45,624 nucleotides of DNA from Bacteroidia bacterium Ga0077558 (GCA_001464625.1 LNFJ01000067.1:1-45624), one strand, 5' to 3'; shown: positions 9,244-18,687, numbered from the stretch's first letter. Numbers and translations are program-made. The notes: generated from the sequence alone by a model not told the origin.

Positions 9244-9621
9244 ATGAATTTGTTTGTAGCTGGTCTCCCCTATGATCTCGATGATGCTGAATTAGAAGAA
9301 ATTTTCGAGAAGTTTGGAAAAGTAGTTTCTGCAAAAGTTGCCATGGATAAAGAAACGGGCAAAAGCCGTGGTTTTGGTTTTGTGGAAATGGAAAATGATG
9401 CCGAAGGCAAAGAAGCAATTGAACACCTCAATGATATATCTCTCGGCAAAAAACCTTTAGTGGTAAAACAAGCTGAAGACAGACCTGGTGGCGGCGGCGG
9501 TGGAAACCGTGGCGGTGGTGGTGGTTATCGTGGTGGAAGTGGCGGAGGCGGTGGCTACCGTGGTGGTGGTGGAAACAGCGGAGGTGGCGGTGGCTACAAC
9601 AGAGACCGAAATCGTTATTAA
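9244..9621 (+). CDS. RNA-binding protein: RRM plus glycine-rich tail
   Basis: The protein is 125 residues. The single RRM (about 1-78) has RNP2 as LFVAGL and RNP1 as SRGFGFVEM, with the aromatic residues that stack on RNA. The tail (about 80-125) is almost only Gly with Arg, Tyr and Asn, an RGG-like region. Bacterial RRM proteins of this type occur in Bacteroidota and Cyanobacteria and bind single-stranded RNA broadly; a role in cold response or global RNA regulation is inferred. The gene has its own promoter box and terminator, so it is probably monocistronic. Confidence 0.92.
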   Translation: MNLFVAGLPYDLDDAELEEIFEKFGKVVSAKVAMDKETGKSRGFGFVEMENDAEGKEAIEHLNDISLGKKPLVVKQAEDRPGGGGGGNRGGGGGYRGGSGGGGGYRGGGGNSGGGGGYNRDRNRY

Positions 9622-9640
9622 TTCCCCTCAATATTTTTCT

Positions 9641-9675
9641 GCAAAGCTCCATCAGTAAAATCTATGGAGCTTTGC
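9641..9675 (+). terminator. Terminator hairpin after the RRM gene
   Basis: GCAAAGCTCCAT (9641-9652) pairs perfectly over 12 bases with ATGGAGCTTTGC (9664-9675), with an 11-base loop. It ends only 16 bases before the next gene start. Confidence 0.7.
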
Positions 9676-9691
9676 TATTCGTATATGTGCA

Positions 9692-10663
9692 GTGAACCTG
9701 CATATCCTTAAAATTATAGTGTCTTTTTCCTTATCTATTAGTTGTGCTGTTAGTTCAGCCCAATTAATAGACAATAGTTCTTCATTAAAGAATGTTTCGG
9801 CAACAAACTACCTACGCTTCAATTACGAGAATGATTTTTTTACTGGCACAGATTATTATTATTCGCAGGGAATAACTATTGAATATGCAAATCCCGTCTT
9901 AAAGAAAAATCCTATTAATAAACTGCTGCTATTCTCGCAGCATGATAAAAGTAAATATGGGATCAGCTTCAATATTTTTGGCTACACGCCTACCACAATA
10001 GAAAGTGATGAAGTATTGCTCAACGACAGGCCTTTCCAGGCAAATATGTTGTCAAAATCATTTGTATTGAATATAGATAGTATCAAAAAACAACGAATAG
10101 CCTCATCAGTCAGTGTTGGCATAATGGGTCCTGCAGCTCTCGGTAAAGAAATTCAAACAGTTATTCATAAACAAACAGGTGATGCAATTCCAAAAGGCTG
10201 GCAACATCAAATTAAGAATGATATTATTTTGAACTACCAGCTCAATTATGAAAAAGCTATTGTAAGAGCAGGTAGCAATTTGCTTGTAAATGGTATTGCT
10301 GAAGCCAAAGCAGGCACCCTACACAATAAACTTAGCAGCGGGATAAATTTTATAGCGGGAAGTTTTACTGACCCATATTCATTTTCGCCTGCAAAAAAGA
10401 AACTCAATTTTTATTTATACGGACAGGGACTTATTACATTCGTAGGCTATGATGCCACAATGCAAGGCGGCTTATTTAACCGAAAAAGTGTTCATAAAAT
10501 TTTGGCAAACGAATTTGAAAGAGTTGTTTTCCGGGCTGATATGGGCATCATGCTCAATATCAAAAAAATTTACCTCAGCTATTCACAATCTTACCTGTCA
10601 AAAGAATTTAAAAAAGGGCTTGATCATAGTTGGGGTGGATTAAGCCTTGCGGTGGCTTTTTAA
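9692..10663 (+). CDS. LpxR-like outer-membrane lipid A deacylase family protein
   Basis: The 323-residue product has a signal peptide (about 1-24) and a beta-barrel-type sequence. Near residue 45 it carries NDFFTGTDYYYSQGI, which resembles the conserved N-terminal motif of the LpxR/DUF2219 family, whose E. coli and Salmonella relatives remove the 3'-acyl chains from lipid A. The start is a GTG at 9692; the ATG at 9685 is out of frame. Activity is not proven by the motif alone, and Bacteroidota members are poorly characterised. The length fits the family. Confidence 0.72.
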   Translation: MNLHILKIIVSFSLSISCAVSSAQLIDNSSSLKNVSATNYLRFNYENDFFTGTDYYYSQGITIEYANPVLKKNPINKLLLFSQHDKSKYGISFNIFGYTPTTIESDEVLLNDRPFQANMLSKSFVLNIDSIKKQRIASSVSVGIMGPAALGKEIQTVIHKQTGDAIPKGWQHQIKNDIILNYQLNYEKAIVRAGSNLLVNGIAEAKAGTLHNKLSSGINFIAGSFTDPYSFSPAKKKLNFYLYGQGLITFVGYDATMQGGLFNRKSVHKILANEFERVVFRADMGIMLNIKKIYLSYSQSYLSKEFKKGLDHSWGGLSLAVAF

Positions 10664-10688
10664 AATAAAATCGTAACAGTCTTCCCTG

Positions 10689-10696
10689 TACTTTTG
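10689..10696 (+). promoter_or_regulatory. Bacteroidota -7 promoter box
   Basis: TACTTTTG fits TAnnTTTG exactly, 22 bases before the SET-domain gene start. Confidence 0.55.
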
Positions 10697-10718
10697 CCTT
10701 TCTTAATTTATACGTTAC

Positions 10719-11144
10719 ATGCCGTACAAAAAATTATTGCAACAGTTACGAACCGAAACCTATGTTGCACTGAAAGGTTCACCTATCCATGGGATTGGTG
10801 TATTTGCCATACAGCCTATTCCAAAGGGTAGCCGTAATATATTTTCCAAAGGAATGGGTGAATGGATAAAAGTACCTATCAGTGAAGTAGAAGCCTTGCC
10901 AGAGCATTCACGGTCATTAATTGAAACCTATTGCCTGTTTGACGAGGAAAATTATTTTGTTCCGGAATATGGATTTAAAATGATCGATCCTGTTATTTAT
11001 CTTAATCATTCTGCTACCCCTAATATTATTTCAATTAATGATGGCGAAGAGTTTGAAGCTATTGTTGATATTGCTGTGGGGCAAGAGCTACTTGTTAACT
11101 ATGGGCATTTGGTGGATGGTATGGAGAGTTATGAAGAGAAATAA
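10719..11144 (+). CDS. SET-domain protein
   Basis: The 141-residue protein is a bare SET domain. It has the GIGVFA start motif (about 26-31), NHSATPN (about 95-101) and the closing LLVNYGH (about 127-133), which together form the S-adenosylmethionine and lysine pockets. SET domains methylate lysine side chains; in bacteria the targets are mostly unknown. No post-SET zinc cysteines are present. The gene converges with a DEAD-box helicase, with a shared hairpin between them. Confidence 0.9.
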   Translation: MPYKKLLQQLRTETYVALKGSPIHGIGVFAIQPIPKGSRNIFSKGMGEWIKVPISEVEALPEHSRSLIETYCLFDEENYFVPEYGFKMIDPVIYLNHSATPNIISINDGEEFEAIVDIAVGQELLVNYGHLVDGMESYEEK

Positions 11145-11146
11145 AA

Positions 11147-11170
11147 AAAGTCATTCCGGAGAATGACTTT
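11147..11170. terminator. Bidirectional terminator
   Basis: AAAGTCATTC (11147-11156) and GAATGACTTT (11161-11170) pair perfectly around CGGA, with A's before and T's at the end. It lies between the stops of two convergent genes and could serve both. Confidence 0.8.
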
Positions 11171-11193
11171 GAAATATAAGTTGGTATCAAAAA

Positions 11194-12513
11194 TTAATAC
11201 GAGTTACTAAAACTTCTTCTTCTCTCCCCTCTAAAACCATTTGCATTCTGGCTATTACCATTTCTGCTCCCACTACGATTACCGTTTCCGTTACCGTTGC
11301 TGTTTGGTCTCTTCTGAAATGAAGGACGTTGCGATGCCCGTTGAGCAGGTCGTTGTGACTGTTGATTGTTATTCGCCATTACATACGGATGCTCTTCAAT
11401 AACCGGAATTGTTTTGCTGATGACCTTTTGAATATCCTTCAGGTATGCTTTTTCTTCATGATCGCAGAATGAAATGGCAATACCGCTTGCACCTGCCCTG
11501 CCTGTACGGCCAATGCGGTGTACATAAGTTTCAGGAATATTGGGCAGATCATAATTCACTACATGGGTCAACTCATCAATATCAATACCACGGGCCGCAA
11601 TATCAGTTGCTACCAACACTCTAGTTTGACGGGTTTTGAAATTATGCAAAGCAGACTGTCTTGCATTTTGAGATTTATTTCCATGTATAGCTTCTGCACG
11701 GATGCTATTGCGATTTAATTCTTTTGCAACTTTATCAGCACCATGTTTGGTTCTCGCAAATACCAATACCGTTTTAATATCTGCATCAGCTAAAATGTCT
11801 TTTAGTAGTGCATTCTTATTTTGTTTGTCAACAAAATAAATCGACTGCTGTATGATTTCTACCGTTGAAGAAACAGGTGTTACGGCTACTTTAACCGGGT
11901 TGGTTAATAATACATTCGCCAGTTGTTGAATTTCCGGTGGCATGGTAGCAGAGAAAAACAACGTTTGTCTTTTTGCAGGCAACTTTGCGATCACTCTTTT
12001 TACATCATGCACAAATCCCATATCCAGCATTCTGTCTGCTTCATCGAGTACGAAGAAGTTAATATCACGCAAGGAGATATGACCTTGATTCATCAGGTCT
12101 AATAAACGACCGGGAGTAGCTACTAAAATATCAATACCACGGCGCAATGCATTTACCTGGCTAAATTGATTAACACCACCAAAAATTACCAGGTGTTTTA
12201 AATCGAGATACTTTCCATAAGCATTGAAGCTTTCTTCAATTTGAATGGCAAGTTCACGGGTTGGAGTTAATATCAACGCTTTGATATTACGTCTTCCATT
12301 GGGTGATTGTTGTTGCTGCTGGTGCATCAGTTGCAAAATAGGAATTGCAAATGCTGCTGTTTTACCAGTGCCTGTTTGGGCACAGCCCAGCAGGTCTTTT
12401 TGTTCTAAAATTGCAGGAATTGCTTGCTGCTGAATAGGTGTAGGCGTAGTGTAGCCCTCATGGACTAACGCCTTGAGCACAGGCTCAATGAGCTGTAAAT
12501 TGTTAAATGACAA
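11194..12513 (-). CDS. DEAD-box RNA helicase (RhlE-like)
   Basis: The 439-residue ATPase has all core motifs: Q motif (PTPIQQQA, about 22-29), Walker [13 protein letters not shown] in [16 protein letters not shown] in FFSATMP and motif [12 protein letters not shown]. The C-terminal tail (about 375-439) is basic and rich in Asn, Gln, Arg and Gly, as in RhlE-type helicases that remodel rRNA and mRNA structure. The start is a TTG at 12513, since an in-frame TAA occurs five codons upstream and no ATG lies between. A candidate promoter at 12653 would give an untranslated leader of about 130 bases. Confidence 0.94.
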   Translation of the reverse strand: MSFNNLQLIEPVLKALVHEGYTTPTPIQQQAIPAILEQKDLLGCAQTGTGKTAAFAIPILQLMHQQQQQSPNGRRNIKALILTPTRELAIQIEESFNAYGKYLDLKHLVIFGGVNQFSQVNALRRGIDILVATPGRLLDLMNQGHISLRDINFFVLDEADRMLDMGFVHDVKRVIAKLPAKRQTLFFSATMPPEIQQLANVLLTNPVKVAVTPVSSTVEIIQQSIYFVDKQNKNALLKDILADADIKTVLVFARTKHGADKVAKELNRNSIRAEAIHGNKSQNARQSALHNFKTRQTRVLVATDIAARGIDIDELTHVVNYDLPNIPETYVHRIGRTGRAGASGIAISFCDHEEKAYLKDIQKVISKTIPVIEEHPYVMANNNQQSQRPAQRASQRPSFQKRPNSNGNGNGNRSGSRNGNSQNANGFRGERRRSFSNSY

Positions 12514-12842
12514 TTGAATAAAATATTAAATTAAAAATGTGGTAAGGCTATCAATTCCGAATCTGATACTTTACCTGCCTTACGTTAAGCCATCACGGCA
12601 TTTGAGTAGTACGGAGACATACAAACTGAGTGAGAAATAACATACAAGAGTGCAAATATAGGAACTAAAATGGAAAATGAAAGTATTAATAGTAAAATGC
12701 TTTGTTATAAAGAGTTGCGATGGGAAATTTTATGTAACCAGCTGAATTGCTACAAGCATCTTCGTTGCGTCGCACACTTCATCGTTCGGTAATTCTACTC
12801 CCCATTTGCTAAGCTGTTGCATTTTTTTGTAGAAATCATTTA
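12514..12842. other. 329-base gap: helicase leader and a short dispersed-repeat-like segment
   Basis: No gene was found. The part up to about 12646 is probably the 5' leader of the helicase. At about 12754-12788 there is a stretch reading CTTCGTTGCGTCGCACACTT and on, which from memory resembles a short repeat dispersed in Chitinophagaceae genomes. Nothing else stands out. Confidence 0.5.
12653..12660 (-). promoter_or_regulatory. Candidate -7 promoter box of the DEAD-box helicase
   Basis: CAAATATA on the plus strand reads TATATTTG on the minus strand, an exact TAnnTTTG. It lies about 140 bases upstream of the TTG start. Confidence 0.4.
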
Positions 12843-14816
12843 TTATTCACTTGAAAAAATCATACAACTATAAGGATTCAATGTTAATTTATTGTCCAGT
12901 TTCATTATACCATCAACTAATGTATTATTCAATATGACAGGTTTAAAAGTTTTTCCCATCTCTACTAAAGTGGACATATTGCTCCCATTAATCATAACCA
13001 TTATATTATTCCAATTATCGCCAACAGCCTTCCCGTGTATTGAGTAGTAAATATGGGCACTAGCGGATATTTCAAGAAATTTAATATTGGCCGCAATATC
13101 TTTTGTATTCGTCATTCTAAACGCCGGATGATCTTTTCTCAGTTTTATTAATGCTTTGGTGTAATCAAACACTTCCTTGTTTATCGTTTTCAAATCCCAG
13201 TTAATTGCATTGATACTATCAGGTGAGTTATATGAATTTTCTACTCCCTTCTTACTCCGCAAAAATTCTGTTCCCGCATGTAAAAATGAAATGCCTTGTG
13301 ATGTCAATACAATTGATAATGCTAGTTTATGCATATTGACTCTCTCCTCTTCTGTTGCATCAGTAGCAGAAATTTTCAGTTTGTCCCACAGCACATGATT
13401 ATCATGGCACTCAGCATAAGTAACAGTTTGAAACGGTTCCTTGGAATATGGTGCTTTGGAATAATTAACTTTACTATAATCAATCTGAGGATGTTTTACA
13501 GAAGCTACAATTCCAAATTGTATACTTTCTTCCATTCCTCGCTTACCACTGGCAAAGCCTTTGTCCTTATGATCGAACACAGAACCTTTAATTCCATCTC
13601 TTATATCATCACTAAAAACAGCAATGCGGTCGAGTTTATGTGCATTTGCTTTTAATGCCCGTAATGAATCCGGCAATGGCGATGTACCAGCTGTCCATCC
13701 TTCTCCATAAATAAGTATATCCGGTTTTATCTTATGCAGTTCTCTTGAAATCAGATTCATTGTTTCAATATCATGCACTCCCATCAGGTCAACCCGAAAA
13801 CCATCTACATGATATTCCTGCACCCAATACTTCATCGATTCCAGCATAAATTTCCGGAACATGGGTCTTTCACTGGCCGTTTCATTACCACAAGCCGTAG
13901 CGTCGGAGAATTTACCATCTTTTGTTTGCCGGTAATAATAGCCCGGCACTAATTGATTGAAATTGGAAGTTTCTGTCAATGCCGTATGATTATACACCAC
14001 ATCCATTACAACCCGTAATCCATCTTCATGAAATGCTTTTACCAGTTGTTTGAATTCTTTAATCCTTGTTACCCCATCATAAGGATTGGTGGAATAAGAT
14101 CCTTCCGGCACATTGTAGTTCAGCGGATCATATCCCCAGTTGTATTTACCGTCAGGTTTTGTTTCATCTATAGAATTAAAATCATAGAAAGGCAGTAAGT
14201 GTACATGAGTAATGCCTAGCTCTTTAATATGATCAAGCCCTGTTGATTGACCGGCTGCATTTTTTGTTCCTCTCTCTGTCAGTCCTAAAAATTTTCCTTT
14301 ATTCTTTATACCTGATGTTGGTGATATACTGACATCTCTTACATGCAATTCATAAATGATAGCATCTGTTTTATTTTTAAATGCAGGACTTTTGTCTTTT
14401 TCCCATCCTGTTGGATTGGTTTCTTTCAAATCAACAACCATTGCTCTTTTGCCATTAACACCAACAGCTTTTGCATAAGGATCAGGTACTTCATCTGATT
14501 CCTTTCCTTTAATAATAGTGGTAAATGTATATAACAGACCCTTTTTGTCACCCGTTAAACTTGTTACCCAGGTACCGTTCTTATCTTTTTTCATAGTGTG
14601 TAGCTCAGTAAAAAGCTTATGATCGGCATTACTGTATAGCTTTAAATGAACCTCCTGGGCAGAAGGTGCCCATATACGAAACGTAGATTTTTCTTTTGTA
14701 TAAGTAAGACCTAAATCATTACCTGCATAAACAGGATACTTATTAAAATCACTTAGCTGTGCCTTCACTGAAAATAGTTGTGTTATAAAACTCAGCAGCA
14801 TAAGGTAACTCTTCAT
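12843..14816 (-). CDS. pulA: Type I pullulanase
   Basis: The 657-residue secreted enzyme has a signal peptide (1-19), an N-terminal carbohydrate-binding/Ig-like domain of CBM48 type (about 30-120) with TFRIWAPSAQEV, and a GH13 TIM barrel. The type I pullulanase signature YNWGYDPLNY is present. The catalytic nucleophile lies in GFRVDLMG, the acid/base in IYGEGW, and the third Asp in ECHDNH. The enzyme cuts alpha-1,6 branch bonds in pullulan, amylopectin or glycogen. The N-terminal signal suggests periplasmic or surface action, but there is no SusC/SusD pair nearby. The gene stands alone and is divergent from the GMC oxidoreductase. Confidence 0.93.
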   Translation of the reverse strand: MKSYLMLLSFITQLFSVKAQLSDFNKYPVYAGNDLGLTYTKEKSTFRIWAPSAQEVHLKLYSNADHKLFTELHTMKKDKNGTWVTSLTGDKKGLLYTFTTIIKGKESDEVPDPYAKAVGVNGKRAMVVDLKETNPTGWEKDKSPAFKNKTDAIIYELHVRDVSISPTSGIKNKGKFLGLTERGTKNAAGQSTGLDHIKELGITHVHLLPFYDFNSIDETKPDGKYNWGYDPLNYNVPEGSYSTNPYDGVTRIKEFKQLVKAFHEDGLRVVMDVVYNHTALTETSNFNQLVPGYYYRQTKDGKFSDATACGNETASERPMFRKFMLESMKYWVQEYHVDGFRVDLMGVHDIETMNLISRELHKIKPDILIYGEGWTAGTSPLPDSLRALKANAHKLDRIAVFSDDIRDGIKGSVFDHKDKGFASGKRGMEESIQFGIVASVKHPQIDYSKVNYSKAPYSKEPFQTVTYAECHDNHVLWDKLKISATDATEEERVNMHKLALSIVLTSQGISFLHAGTEFLRSKKGVENSYNSPDSINAINWDLKTINKEVFDYTKALIKLRKDHPAFRMTNTKDIAANIKFLEISASAHIYYSIHGKAVGDNWNNIMVMINGSNMSTLVEMGKTFKPVILNNTLVDGIMKLDNKLTLNPYSCMIFSSE

Positions 14817-14940
14817 TAATTACAGATATTTTATTAAAGATACTGAAATGAAAGTGTGAGGAAATTCCTGCTAAAAATTTCGGTAGCACAACTTCAATCC
14901 TGTAAATTGTTGCTTTATTACCAAAACGGCTATTGGAAAT

Positions 14941-16683
14941 ATGGGAACTCTCCAGGTTAAGAAACAAGCAAAAAAGTATGATGCAGTAATAGTAGGCTCT
15001 GGTGCCGGTGGTGGTATGGCAGCATATATACTGGCCAAAGCAGGATTAAAAGTTTGTATCGTAGAAGCTGGCTTCTATTATGATCCCGATAAAAACATTA
15101 CCCAATTAAAAAATCCGTGGGACTCTCCCCGTCGTGGCGCAAGTACCAAACTTCGTCCCTTTGGAGATTTTGATGCCTGCTACGGCGGTTGGTCATTGGA
15201 AGGTGAACCATTTACCAAAGAAAGTGGTACCGACTGGAGTTGGTGGCGGGCAAGAATGTTGGGAGGAAGAACCAATCACTGGGGAAGAATATCATTGCGC
15301 TTCGGCCCAAAAGATTTTAAAAGAAAAAGTATTGATGGATTAGGCGATGACTGGCCTATTGGCTATGAGGATGTAAAACCCTTTTACGATAGAGTAGATA
15401 AACTCATTGGTATTTTTGGCACCAATGAAGGTTTGGAAAACGATCCCGATGGTTTTTTCTTAAAACCTCCCAAACCAAGATTGCATGAACTGTTTATAAA
15501 AAATGCAGCCACTCAGGCAGGCGTAAAAGTTATTCCTTCCCGTCTTTCCATTCTTACAGAAAAATTAAATGATGAAAGAGGTAAATGCTTTTTCTGCGGA
15601 CAGTGTAGTCGTAACTGTAGTATGGCAAAAGCCGACTTCTCTTCTCCCAATGTATTAATTAAGCCAGCATTAAAAACGGGTAATCTTGATATTATTGCGA
15701 ATGCAATGGCCAGAGAAGTGTTGACAAATAAAGATGGATTAGCAACCGGTGTTTCCTATATCAATAAGGATGATATGATGGAATACCAGGTAGAAGGCAA
15801 AGTGGTGATTGTTGCAGCCAGTGCCTGTGAAAGTGCAAGATTATTACTCAATTCAAAATCTGACCGCCATCCAAATGGATTAGCAAATAGCAGCAATGTG
15901 GTTGGTAAATATTTACATGATTCTACGGGTGCTGCTTTGGGTGGTGTACTTCCGGAATTATTCGATAGGAAAAGATACAATGAAGACGGGGTTGGAGGTA
16001 TGCATATCTATTCTCCCTGGTGGTTAGATAATAAAAAATTAGATTTCCCAAGAGGCTATCATATTGAATATTGGGGTGGCATGAGCCAACCCTCCTATGG
16101 CTTTAGTTGGGGAATTGAAAACCTGAATGGAAAATATGTTGTGAATGGAAAACAGAAAGAAGGCGGTGGTTACGGTGCTTCATTAAAAGAAGATTATCGT
16201 TATTTCTATGGTTGTGGAGTGGGTATGGCGGGCCGTGGTGAAGCTATTCCACTGGAAAGTAATTATTGCGAAATTGATTCAAATACCGTTGATAAGTTTG
16301 GTATACCCGTTTTAAAGTTTAATGTAAAATGGAGTGAGCATGAAATAAACCAGGCCAAACACATGAAAGAAACGTTTAAAGAAGTAATGCATAATATGGG
16401 TGCAGTTATTACCTGGGGCGGTGATGACAATGAAAAAAATCAATGGGGCTTAGCTAAGCCCGGCGAAATAATTCATGAAGCTGGTACCGTAAGAATGGGT
16501 AATGACGCCAAAAAATCGGCCTTGAATAAAATGAGTCAGGCGCATGATTGTAAAAATTTATTTTGTGTAGATGGCGGGCAGTTTGTTTCGCAGGCTGATA
16601 AAAATATCACCTGGACGATACTTGCATTAAGTATGAGAGCCAGCGAATATATTATTGATGAAATGAAAAAACAAAATTTATAA
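14941..16683 (+). CDS. GMC-family oxidoreductase with a CxxCxxCxxxC cluster
   Basis: The 580-residue flavoprotein has an N-terminal FAD-binding motif GSGAGGGMAA (about 19-28), an Arg-Thr-Asn-His-Trp stretch (GGRTNHWG, about 105) for FAD contact, and the GMC C-terminal part HEAGTVRMG and VDGGQFVS with a closing NITWTILAL segment. Cysteines at about residues 219-229 are spaced CxxCxxCxxxC. It probably oxidises a sugar or polyol and passes electrons to the respiratory chain, as in gluconate or sorbitol dehydrogenase complexes. There is no signal peptide on this subunit; export could depend on the partner encoded 40 bases downstream, which has an RR-type leader. Confidence 0.92.
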   Translation: MGTLQVKKQAKKYDAVIVGSGAGGGMAAYILAKAGLKVCIVEAGFYYDPDKNITQLKNPWDSPRRGASTKLRPFGDFDACYGGWSLEGEPFTKESGTDWSWWRARMLGGRTNHWGRISLRFGPKDFKRKSIDGLGDDWPIGYEDVKPFYDRVDKLIGIFGTNEGLENDPDGFFLKPPKPRLHELFIKNAATQAGVKVIPSRLSILTEKLNDERGKCFFCGQCSRNCSMAKADFSSPNVLIKPALKTGNLDIIANAMAREVLTNKDGLATGVSYINKDDMMEYQVEGKVVIVAASACESARLLLNSKSDRHPNGLANSSNVVGKYLHDSTGAALGGVLPELFDRKRYNEDGVGGMHIYSPWWLDNKKLDFPRGYHIEYWGGMSQPSYGFSWGIENLNGKYVVNGKQKEGGGYGASLKEDYRYFYGCGVGMAGRGEAIPLESNYCEIDSNTVDKFGIPVLKFNVKWSEHEINQAKHMKETFKEVMHNMGAVITWGGDDNEKNQWGLAKPGEIIHEAGTVRMGNDAKKSALNKMSQAHDCKNLFCVDGGQFVSQADKNITWTILALSMRASEYIIDEMKKQNL

Positions 16684-16684
16684 C

Positions 16685-16716
16685 TAGCTGATAGCTCGTA
16701 GCTAAAAGCTCATAGC
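16685..16716. repeat. Short TAGCT-type intergenic repeat
   Basis: The stretch between the GMC gene and its partner is made of TAGCTGATAGCT, CGTAGCT and AAAGCTCATAGC, near-identical small steps. From memory it resembles a low-complexity repeat family common in Bacteroidota intergenic DNA. Confidence 0.5.
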
Positions 16717-16723
16717 ATTTTAT

Positions 16724-17398
16724 ATGGACAGACGTAAATCACTCAAACTAATCGTTACCGGTGCAGTTGCTACTCCCCTCGCTATTGCCAGTTGTAAAAC
16801 AGACGATAAAAAAACAACCGGCTCCAGTATCGAAGAAGCTAAATTCAATCTCGATCGCAATCCAGATGAGTTAAAGTATGAGAAAGAAATTCTTGCCAAA
16901 GAAAAATTCTTTACCGAACATGAAATGGCAACTATTACCATATTAGCCGATATCATTATTCCAAAAGATGAAGTAAGTGGTAGTGCCAGCGAAGCTAAAG
17001 TGCCGGAATTTATTGAGTTTATTGTAAAAGATATGCCGGCACACCAGGTGCCGATGCGTGGTGGATTACGTTGGTTAGATATGCATTGCCTGAAGAAGTA
17101 TGAAAAGTCATTTAAAGATTGCAATCAGCAGCAACAAATGGAATTGATTGATGTGATTGCTTATCCCGGTAGAGTAAAAGACAAATCCCACTTAAAACAA
17201 GGAGCCGCATTTTTTAGTTTGATGCGTAATCTTACGGCTACAGGATTTTACACCTCTGAAATTGGGGTAAAAGATATTGGCTACGCTGGTAACAAACCTA
17301 ATGAATGGAACGGTGTGCCAGCAGATGTATTGCAGCAATACAAATTAGCCTACACCGAAAAAGAATTAAAGGAATGTATTGGATTTGATAGTAAATAA
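16724..17398 (+). CDS. Gluconate 2-dehydrogenase subunit 3 family protein
   Basis: The 224-residue product begins MDRRKSLKLIVTGAVATPLA, a twin-arginine-like leader, followed by a Cys (about 24) that could be a lipidation site. The domain has FFTEHEMATITILADIIIPKDE (start about 62), typical of the gluconate 2-dehydrogenase subunit 3 family. In known three-subunit dehydrogenases this small subunit supports export and assembly of the FAD subunit. Here it follows the GMC gene by 40 bases, which supports a two-subunit complex. No cytochrome c subunit is encoded in this window. Confidence 0.88.
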   Translation: MDRRKSLKLIVTGAVATPLAIASCKTDDKKTTGSSIEEAKFNLDRNPDELKYEKEILAKEKFFTEHEMATITILADIIIPKDEVSGSASEAKVPEFIEFIVKDMPAHQVPMRGGLRWLDMHCLKKYEKSFKDCNQQQQMELIDVIAYPGRVKDKSHLKQGAAFFSLMRNLTATGFYTSEIGVKDIGYAGNKPNEWNGVPADVLQQYKLAYTEKELKECIGFDSK

Positions 17399-17460
17399 AG
17401 TTTCCGTGCAGGTAAATGTTTCTTAACTTTCTTATCCCACAACCATTAAACATAAACCTT

Positions 17461-18687
17461 ATGCACCCAAAATTATTATCTGTAATGCTGCTATTATCAA
17501 TGCAGCTTTTTTCTGCAGCACAGAATTATGTAACCTTACATGAACAGTGTAATTATTCCGGCAGGCAATACACATTAGAACCAGGCAATTACAAAGCATA
17601 CCAAATGAAGATTGGGAATGATAAACTCAATTCCTTCCAGGTTCCTTCCGGTTTTAAGATCACTCTTTATGAAAATGATGATTACAAAGGCAAGTCAAAA
17701 ACTTTTTATGCCAGCGAAAACTGTCTTGGGCCTGAGTGGCGTAGTGCTGCTTCTTCTATTGTTGTAGAAGGCCCTTATGGTTATCAGCAACCCGGAGGTG
17801 GCGGATATGGTAATGAATACATCACCTTTTTTGCAGATTGTTATTCCAAGGGATATTCACAAAGTTTACGGCCCGGTACTTATAGTGGCAATCAATTAGG
17901 AGCTCTGAAGTACGCCATTTCCTCATTTACCATTACAGGTAATCTCCGCCTCAGGGTTTATCTTAATAATGAAAATGCTGCCGGCGCATCTGCAACCTTT
18001 GAAACCAGCCAGACCTGCTTTGGCAGTACTTACAACGATAGAATTGGATCGCTGGCTATCGAATACAAATCAACTACACCCACCTACCCCACTAATCCCG
18101 GAGGTGGTAATTACAACAGTGACTTCTATGCAACTCTTTACTCCGAATGCAATTATAATGGAAATGCAATCCGGCTAATGCCTGGTACCTACCAGGGAAA
18201 TCAGTTAGGATTGATGAAATACAATATTTCGTCTATCAATTTAGGAAGCAACCTTAGAGCCAGGGTGTACCTCGACAATGAATATGTATCAGGTTCCTCC
18301 TACCCAATAAATACCGATATAAGTTGCATGAACAGCAATATGCGCAACCGGATTGGCTCCATTATCATTGAGGAAAAATGGGGTAATAACCCAGGCTACA
18401 CACAACCAGGTGGGGGTACTGGAGATATGGTAATCATATACACAGACGGCAATTACAAGGGACAAGCAGCATCATTGTTACCGGGCACTTATCGTACTAT
18501 GACAGAAGCCGGAGGCTTCCCCAATAAAGCACTTAGTTCATTACAATTACCAGCAGGATTCAGGGTTGTATTGTATGAAAATGAAAATTTCGGAGGGAAA
18601 AGTTATACAATTACAGAATCAAAAACAGGGTTTAGTATATCCGGATGGAACGACCGAACCTCTTCCATAGCTGTGTACCGGAATTGA
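17461..18687 (+). CDS. Secreted protein with four beta/gamma-crystallin domains
   Basis: With the start at the ATG at 17461 (the upstream frame start at 17416 adds 15 residues before the signal) the product is 408 residues. It has a signal peptide (1-20, ending FSAAQ). Four domains of about 80 residues follow, each beginning with an aromatic-rich strand, a 'Cys/Gly-Asn-Tyr-x-Gly' bend, a PGxY turn, and ending in a strand like SSIVVE, SLAIEY, SIIIEE or SIAVYR. Linkers are Gly/Pro/Tyr-rich (about 105-115, 204-218, 302-320). Microbial members bind Ca2+ at N/D-N/D-x-x-S/T-S sites; SSFxVP and ISS elements are visible but canonical Ca2+ sites are not clearly complete. The role is probably structural at the cell surface. 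Confidence 0.82.
   Translation: MHPKLLSVMLLLSMQLFSAAQNYVTLHEQCNYSGRQYTLEPGNYKAYQMKIGNDKLNSFQVPSGFKITLYENDDYKGKSKTFYASENCLGPEWRSAASSIVVEGPYGYQQPGGGGYGNEYITFFADCYSKGYSQSLRPGTYSGNQLGALKYAISSFTITGNLRLRVYLNNENAAGASATFETSQTCFGSTYNDRIGSLAIEYKSTTPTYPTNPGGGNYNSDFYATLYSECNYNGNAIRLMPGTYQGNQLGLMKYNISSINLGSNLRARVYLDNEYVSGSSYPINTDISCMNSNMRNRIGSIIIEEKWGNNPGYTQPGGGTGDMVIIYTDGNYKGQAASLLPGTYRTMTEAGGFPNKALSSLQLPAGFRVVLYENENFGGKSYTITESKTGFSISGWNDRTSSIAVYRN

Noticed and set aside
9428-9652. Minus-strand frame rich in His opposite the RRM gene
   Set aside because: It is the antisense of the Gly-rich tail; GGT/GGC codons read as His/Pro on the other strand.
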